This document shows, in pieces, positions 59,923 through 64,000 of a stretch of DNA of 64,000 nucleotides. The translations under genes were made by a program, and so were the position numbers. The notes beneath the pieces were generated by a model. The model did no database searches. It saw only the letters and a program-made list of their open reading frames with translations, and was not told the origin of the DNA. Source of the DNA: Thalassospira tepidiphila MCCC 1A03514. GTDB taxonomy: Bacteria; Pseudomonadota; Alphaproteobacteria; Rhodospirillales; Thalassospiraceae. Numbering within the stretch: position 1 is the first letter of the stretch; every line of letters begins with the position of its first letter. The DNA lies in the NCBI RefSeq assembly GCF_001662875.1, contig NZ_JPVZ01000014.1, positions 18,275 through 82,274 of the forward strand, in the 5' to 3' direction.

Positions 59923-61554
59923 ATGCAGGGTCAAACCAAACTCACAAAATCATCGTTTATCGCTGGAAGTCTGTTACTTGCCGCAAGCTTTTTGCTCGCA
60001 GGATGCCAGACAACTGATTTTGATCAATTAACCAGTAATATCATGAACGCGATAACGCCTTCGCAATCAGAAGGAACCGATACCGCCAGTCAACCTGAGA
60101 CGACAACTGCAAAAACGACAGCAGCTGTATCAACAGCGACACCTTCAAACGCCCCTCCAAAGGGCATGAAGAAAAGTACGCTGAATTGGGGTCTGGTTCA
60201 GTTTGTCATCGGTGCAGGCGGCACCTATGACGATTACTGGAGCGCTTCTGTATTCCCGACCAGCAGTTCCGAGAACTTTATCGGTGCGCATGCAGATAAA
60301 ATTGCCATGGGCCGGATCCACGCCGTCCAGCTGTGGCCCGGTGAGTATCGCGTGCGCCTGACGCACAATTCACAGATCAAGGCAGATAGCATCATCAAGG
60401 TCGAAGCCGGAAAACTTGTCCGGTTGACAGCAGAATATGGCGTATTTTCAAACAGCGTCAGCACCACAACTGAGCCTGTCTATAATGACTTCGCACTTAT
60501 GGCGGCAAGCACGGCGTCTTATGCCAAAGATACCTATCTTCCCGTCATCGTAGAACATCAGGGACAATGGCTTTTCGAATTCCGGGGACCACAGGTCAAC
60601 GGACAGGTCGCAGGCAATGGCACGATCACGGTTCTTCGTGATGGCTCAGAAGTCGCTGTCATCAGCAACGCCAATATCACCCCGGATGAAATTACCGGCA
60701 AGGTAACACTGACGGGGGAAGGCGTTTACCAGGGACGCTTTAACCGCAAGAAGTTCGAACAGATTGCCGGCACCAAAATTAAATGGAAGAACGGTAAAAC
60801 CTTTGAAGGCACATTCGAGGCCGTCGTCCCCAAAGAAGGTAAACTGACACAACTCAGCGGGTCGGTCTGGGAAGGAGAAGTCGATGGTGATAATCCCAGT
60901 GGCGAAGGCCGCTTCACCAATACCGATGGCAGTTGGGTGCAGTATTCTGACTATGCCGCGCGCGATAGCTATGTTGGCCTGCGTGACTGCGGCCCATCAC
61001 CGGATGTGATATCCACTTGCGCATACTACAAGGGTGAGAAGCTGGCATCCGAAGCTGAATTGAATGCCAAGATCGCCGAAGACAAACACCTCGCCGAACT
61101 TGAACAACAACGACAGGCTGAACAACGCCGCATCGCGCAGATCGCAGCAGCCAAAGCAGTAGAGGAAGCCGCGAAAGAAGCGGAAGTACGCCGTATCGCC
61201 GCGGCGGAACAGGCCGCACGCGAAGCAGCGCCCCCCAGGAAACCTGATGATTGCACCACGGCGACCGGCACCTTTTCTGCGGATGGCAACCTGACCCAAT
61301 ACACGATGAACGGATCAGGCAGCGGCAGCGGACATTTCCGCCAGCGTACGTATGGCAGCGAGTATCAATTCGACATCGACTTCTATTTCAACACCTCTGC
61401 CAACAGCATCAGCTTTGATTACGGCGAAGGTATCTATTCCGACGCTGCATCAGGGGCTATTCTTCAACGCACATCCATCCCAAATGGCAGTGCAAATTGC
61501 ACCTTCAATGGTCGCGTTCTGACCATTGACGGCAAGGAATTCGTCAAGCGCTGA
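59923..61554 (+). CDS. Large lipoprotein with MORN-like repeats and helical linker
   Basis: This 543-residue protein has a lipoprotein signal ending in LLAGC (Cys about residue 27). A Thr/Ser-rich linker (40-80) is followed by a beta-rich domain (about 85-210). MORN-like units sit around 295-370 (GEGVYQGRFN, GKTFEGTFEAV, GEGRFTNTDGSW). A long Ala/Glu/Arg helix (about 395-450, EQRRIAQIAAAKAVEEA) leads to a C-terminal beta domain with two cysteines. AGGGGG six bases before the ATG at 59923 sets the start. It may link the membrane to the cell wall or a surface structure. I do not recognise the full architecture. Confidence 0.65.
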   Translation: MQGQTKLTKSSFIAGSLLLAASFLLAGCQTTDFDQLTSNIMNAITPSQSEGTDTASQPETTTAKTTAAVSTATPSNAPPKGMKKSTLNWGLVQFVIGAGGTYDDYWSASVFPTSSSENFIGAHADKIAMGRIHAVQLWPGEYRVRLTHNSQIKADSIIKVEAGKLVRLTAEYGVFSNSVSTTTEPVYNDFALMAASTASYAKDTYLPVIVEHQGQWLFEFRGPQVNGQVAGNGTITVLRDGSEVAVISNANITPDEITGKVTLTGEGVYQGRFNRKKFEQIAGTKIKWKNGKTFEGTFEAVVPKEGKLTQLSGSVWEGEVDGDNPSGEGRFTNTDGSWVQYSDYAARDSYVGLRDCGPSPDVISTCAYYKGEKLASEAELNAKIAEDKHLAELEQQRQAEQRRIAQIAAAKAVEEAAKEAEVRRIAAAEQAAREAAPPRKPDDCTTATGTFSADGNLTQYTMNGSGSGSGHFRQRTYGSEYQFDIDFYFNTSANSISFDYGEGIYSDAASGAILQRTSIPNGSANCTFNGRVLTIDGKEFVKR

Positions 61555-61587
61555 AAAAAAGAGCCGCAACCAATAAGGCTGCGGCTC
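61554..61587 (-). terminator. Intrinsic terminator of the Gfo/Idh/MocA gene
   Basis: GAGCCGCA (61561-61568) pairs with TGCGGCTC (61580-61587). On the minus strand a T7 tract follows, lying at the very end of the lipoprotein gene (stop at 61552-61554). Confidence 0.85.
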
Positions 61588-61678
61588 AATGCCGACAGAG
61601 CGCCGGACGGGAAGAACACGTTTCAATGGTGAATTCGCGCACACGGAAATCCCCAGATTTCCCGATTGCGCGAAATGA

Positions 61679-62842
61679 TCACATTTTGACCCAAACGGCC
61701 CCGTCCCGACCGGAACGCACGACGGCTTCGACAAATTTCATGCCCTCAAGGCCTTCCTTGACGCCGGGCACCAACATTGCGGCGGCATCGGCCTTGCCAT
61801 TGGTCAGATGCGCAACCAACTGATCGGCGAAATCGGTATAAAGGTTTGCAAAGCCTTCAAGATACCCTTCCGGATGCCCGGGCGGCACGCGCACACCATG
61901 AAGACCTTCGGCCCCGATGCCAGCCCCACCGCGGGTCAGCAATTCCGGCCGTCCATCAAGCGGGCGGAAATGCATATGGTTTGGATGTTCCTGCGCCCAT
62001 TCAAGGCCGCCCTTGTCACCATAGATCCGCAGACGAAGGCCGTTTTCATGGCCAATCGCCACCTGGCTTGCCCACAGCATGCCGCGCGCGCCATTTTCAT
62101 AACGCATCAGGATCTGCACATTGTCATCAAGCTTGCGGCCCTCGACGATGGCATCGACATCGGCACAAAGTTCACTTGGCGTCATGCCAGAAACAAAGTT
62201 CGCAAGGTTGTGCGCATGGGTTCCGATATCGCCAAGTGCGCCGCCCATGCCGGCCTTGGCCGGATCAGCCCGCCAGTTGGCCTGCTTGTTATCGGTATCC
62301 TCGACCCTGGTTGCCATCCAGCCTTGCGGATATTCGACCTGCACCAGCCGGATATTGCCAAGCTTGCCATCCGCCACCATCTGGCGCGCCTCGCGCACCA
62401 TCGGATAGGCGGTGTAGTTGTGCGTCAAGGCAAACAGAAGTCCGGTTTCCTTGACCTTGGCCGCGATCTTCTCGGCCTCATCGACGGTCATGCAAAGCGG
62501 CTTGTCACAAATCACATGAATACCGGCATCCAGCATCGCCATGGCGGCCGGGAAATGCAGGTGGTTGGGTGTGACAATCGCACAGACATCAATGCCGTCT
62601 TCACGCGCAGCTTCCTGTTTGGCCATGTCTTCAAAACTGGCATAGCTGCGATCACTATCGATAAACAGTTCTGCCGCCGAGGCCGCCGCGACATCGGGCT
62701 TGGATGAAAGCGCACCTGCCACCAGTTCATAGCGATCATCCAGTCGTGCCGCGATGCGATGAACGGCCCCGATGAAGGCCCCCTGCCCGCCGCCAACCAT
62801 GCCCAGGCGCAACCGACGGCCAAGCGATGTTTGTTTGCTCAT
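61679..62842 (-). CDS. Gfo/Idh/MocA-family oxidoreductase
   Basis: This 387-residue NAD(P)-dependent sugar or inositol dehydrogenase has a Rossmann N-domain (GMVGGGQGAFIGAVH; ICDKPLC with the catalytic Lys, about residue 100) and a C-terminal beta-sheet domain. The segment GGALGDIGTHAHNLANFV carries the catalytic Asp and His. Substrate cannot be fixed; oxidation of a sugar or inositol derivative is expected. GGAGG is five bases before the ATG at 62842. It follows the isomerase/epimerase gene by 45 nt, so the pair probably works in one pathway. Confidence 0.9.
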   Translation of the reverse strand: MSKQTSLGRRLRLGMVGGGQGAFIGAVHRIAARLDDRYELVAGALSSKPDVAAASAAELFIDSDRSYASFEDMAKQEAAREDGIDVCAIVTPNHLHFPAAMAMLDAGIHVICDKPLCMTVDEAEKIAAKVKETGLLFALTHNYTAYPMVREARQMVADGKLGNIRLVQVEYPQGWMATRVEDTDNKQANWRADPAKAGMGGALGDIGTHAHNLANFVSGMTPSELCADVDAIVEGRKLDDNVQILMRYENGARGMLWASQVAIGHENGLRLRIYGDKGGLEWAQEHPNHMHFRPLDGRPELLTRGGAGIGAEGLHGVRVPPGHPEGYLEGFANLYTDFADQLVAHLTNGKADAAAMLVPGVKEGLEGMKFVEAVVRSGRDGAVWVKM

Positions 62843-62887
62843 ATCTGCCTCCAAAGTCGAATTGGACGAGTATTACCCGTGATGCTG

Positions 62888-63943
62888 CTAGTCGATGCCA
62901 AGGATGCGGCGATTGGCCGCCTCGTCCGTGCCACCGTCGGCAAAGTCATCAAAGGCTTTCTCTGTCACACGAATGATGTGGTTTTTAATGAATTCGGCCC
63001 CTTCGCGGGCACCGTCTTCGGGATGTTTGAGCGCGCATTCCCATTCGAGCACAGCCCAGCCATCAAAATCAATCGCCGCAAGTTTCGAGAAGATGGCGCC
63101 AAAATCAACCTGCCCGTCGCCAAGCGACCTGAACCGGCCCGCCCGATCGACCCAGCCCTGATACCCGGAATAGACACCCTGTCGGCCGGTTGGATTGAAC
63201 TCGGCATCCTTGACATGGAACATCCGGATGCGATCAGCATAAATATCGATGAAATCAAGGTAATCAAGCTGCTGAAGCACGAAGTGGCTCGGATCATACA
63301 GGATGTTGGCGCGCGGATGATTTTTCACCCGTTCCAAAAACATCTCGAACGTCGCCCCGTCAAACAGGTCCTCGCCCGGATGGATTTCATAGCAAAGATC
63401 AACACCCGCCTCGTCAGCGGCATTGAGGATCGGTGTCCAGCGCCTGGCAAGTTCGTCAAACGCGGTTTCGATCAATCCGGCCGGGCGTTGCGGCCAGGGA
63501 TAAACAAACGGCCAGGCCAGTGCGCCGGAAAATGTCGCATGGGCGTTGATTCCCATATGTTGCGAAGCCTTGATCGCGGCCTTGACCTGTTTGACCGCCC
63601 ATTCCTGACGCGCCTTTGGATTGCCGCGCACTTCGGGCACGGCAAAACCGTCAAACATCTCGTCATAGGCGGGATGGACCGCCACAAGCTGGCCCTGAAG
63701 ATGGGTTGAAAGTTCGGTCACCTGCACGCCGTGCCCGGCCAGTTTACCGATCACTTCGTCGCAATAATCCTTGCTTTCGGCGGCCTTTTCGACATCAAAC
63801 AGGCGCTTGTCCCAGCTTGGAATCTGAACACCTTTATAGCCGAGTGACGCCGCCCAGCGACCAATCGCGTCAAGACTGTCGAACGGGGCTTCGTCACCGG
63901 CAAATTGCGCCAGAAAGATCGCCGGTCCCTTAAGCGTTTTCAT
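62888..63943 (-). CDS. Sugar phosphate isomerase/epimerase (TIM-barrel, IolE-like family)
   Basis: This 351-residue xylose-isomerase-like TIM barrel has metal-binding positions in CYEIHPGEDLFDG (Glu and His), LYDPSHFVLQQLDY (Asp, His), FHVKDAEFN (His, Asp) and LEWECAL (Glu). The N-terminus is MKTLKGPAIFLAQFAG. It epimerises or isomerises a keto-sugar or dehydrates an inositol derivative. GAGG lies six bases before the ATG. It pairs with the Gfo/Idh/MocA gene downstream; further genes of the operon are outside the window. Confidence 0.9.
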   Translation of the reverse strand: MKTLKGPAIFLAQFAGDEAPFDSLDAIGRWAASLGYKGVQIPSWDKRLFDVEKAAESKDYCDEVIGKLAGHGVQVTELSTHLQGQLVAVHPAYDEMFDGFAVPEVRGNPKARQEWAVKQVKAAIKASQHMGINAHATFSGALAWPFVYPWPQRPAGLIETAFDELARRWTPILNAADEAGVDLCYEIHPGEDLFDGATFEMFLERVKNHPRANILYDPSHFVLQQLDYLDFIDIYADRIRMFHVKDAEFNPTGRQGVYSGYQGWVDRAGRFRSLGDGQVDFGAIFSKLAAIDFDGWAVLEWECALKHPEDGAREGAEFIKNHIIRVTEKAFDDFADGGTDEAANRRILGID

Positions 63944-64000
63944 CTCAGACCTCTTTAACTGCGTTCTGGTGGAAATCAGTGGAAATCGGGCTGCGTCGGG
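63944..64000. other. Right-edge sequence upstream of the isomerase gene
   Basis: These 57 nt before the minus-strand isomerase start contain its ribosome binding site (GAGG at about 63952). Beyond that nothing can be assigned. The upstream gene or promoter lies outside the window. Confidence 0.4.

Noticed and set aside
1..64000. CRISPR array, prophage or insertion sequence
   Set aside because: No regularly spaced repeats, transposase, integrase or phage structural genes were found anywhere in the window.

Overview
The window looks like chromosomal DNA of a marine alphaproteobacterium, most likely Rhodospirillales and perhaps close to Thalassospira. This is an inference. It rests on the moderate GC content, the ethylmalonyl-CoA-pathway type malyl-CoA lyase, the fused malic enzyme-phosphotransacetylase, two TRAP transporters, a complete ectoine/hydroxyectoine catabolic cluster and a bacterial voltage-gated sodium channel. 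No prophage, insertion sequence, rRNA operon or CRISPR array was seen.

Layout. 0.4-8 kb: housekeeping and small-molecule enzymes (AsmA-like protein, exonuclease III, FAH-family hydrolase, cupin, 2-hydroxyacid dehydrogenase, SH3 protein), a stand-alone flagellin-like protein and the 23S rRNA methyltransferase RlmD. 8-23 kb: three c-di-GMP signalling proteins (a CHASE-GGDEF-EAL protein degenerate in both output domains, a zinc-binding DgcZ-like cyclase and a membrane cyclase) among mgtE, maeB, lipB, tRNA-Leu(GAG), a protein ending in a ribosome-modulation-factor-like domain, a degenerate OmpA-like lipoprotein, twin tRNA-Arg(ACG) genes, a fasciclin protein and a GcvR-like ACT protein. 23.5-29.7 kb: malyl-CoA lyase, two divergent regulator/oxidoreductase pairs (LysR with a flavodoxin-fold quinone reductase, HxlR with a medium-chain dehydrogenase), a GNAT and accA. 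29.8-35.2 kb: NavAb-type sodium channel, an MBL-fold hydrolase and a 1063-residue ABC-transporter/cyclic-nucleotide-binding fusion.

35.3-49.5 kb is the ectoine/hydroxyectoine island: doeC, doeD, an unknown exported protein, uehA, enuR, uehB, uehC, eutA, eutB, eutC, doeA(eutD), doeB(eutE) and doeX/asnC. The TRAP transporter UehABC imports the compatible solute. EutABC are thought to convert hydroxyectoine toward ectoine. DoeA opens the ring, DoeB deacetylates, DoeD transaminates diaminobutyrate and DoeC oxidises aspartate semialdehyde to aspartate. EnuR and an AsnC-type protein regulate. Two near-identical 17-bp sites flank enuR and are probably its operators.

49.7-53.3 kb is a tight four-gene operon: an ASST-like membrane beta-propeller, a small YVGPGAG membrane protein, an Oxa1/EMC3-like membrane protein and a PAPS-dependent sulfotransferase. 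Its promoter region carries AT tracts phased with the DNA helix. 53.4-59.5 kb, minus strand: a second TRAP transporter with a Tat-exported binding protein, an amidase, a small membrane protein and a 2-hydroxyacid dehydrogenase. 59.9-64 kb: a MORN-like lipoprotein, a Gfo/Idh/MocA dehydrogenase and a sugar phosphate isomerase/epimerase.

The most unusual item is the ABC-cNMP fusion (31657-34848). Its nucleotide-binding domain holds about 310 extra residues that appear to come from internal repetition of the Q-loop/helical segment. It has lost the ABC signature, Q-loop and H-loop residues, yet keeps Walker A, Walker B and an intact cyclic-nucleotide pocket. The sulfotransferase operon with its EMC3-like protein is the second candidate for an undescribed system.
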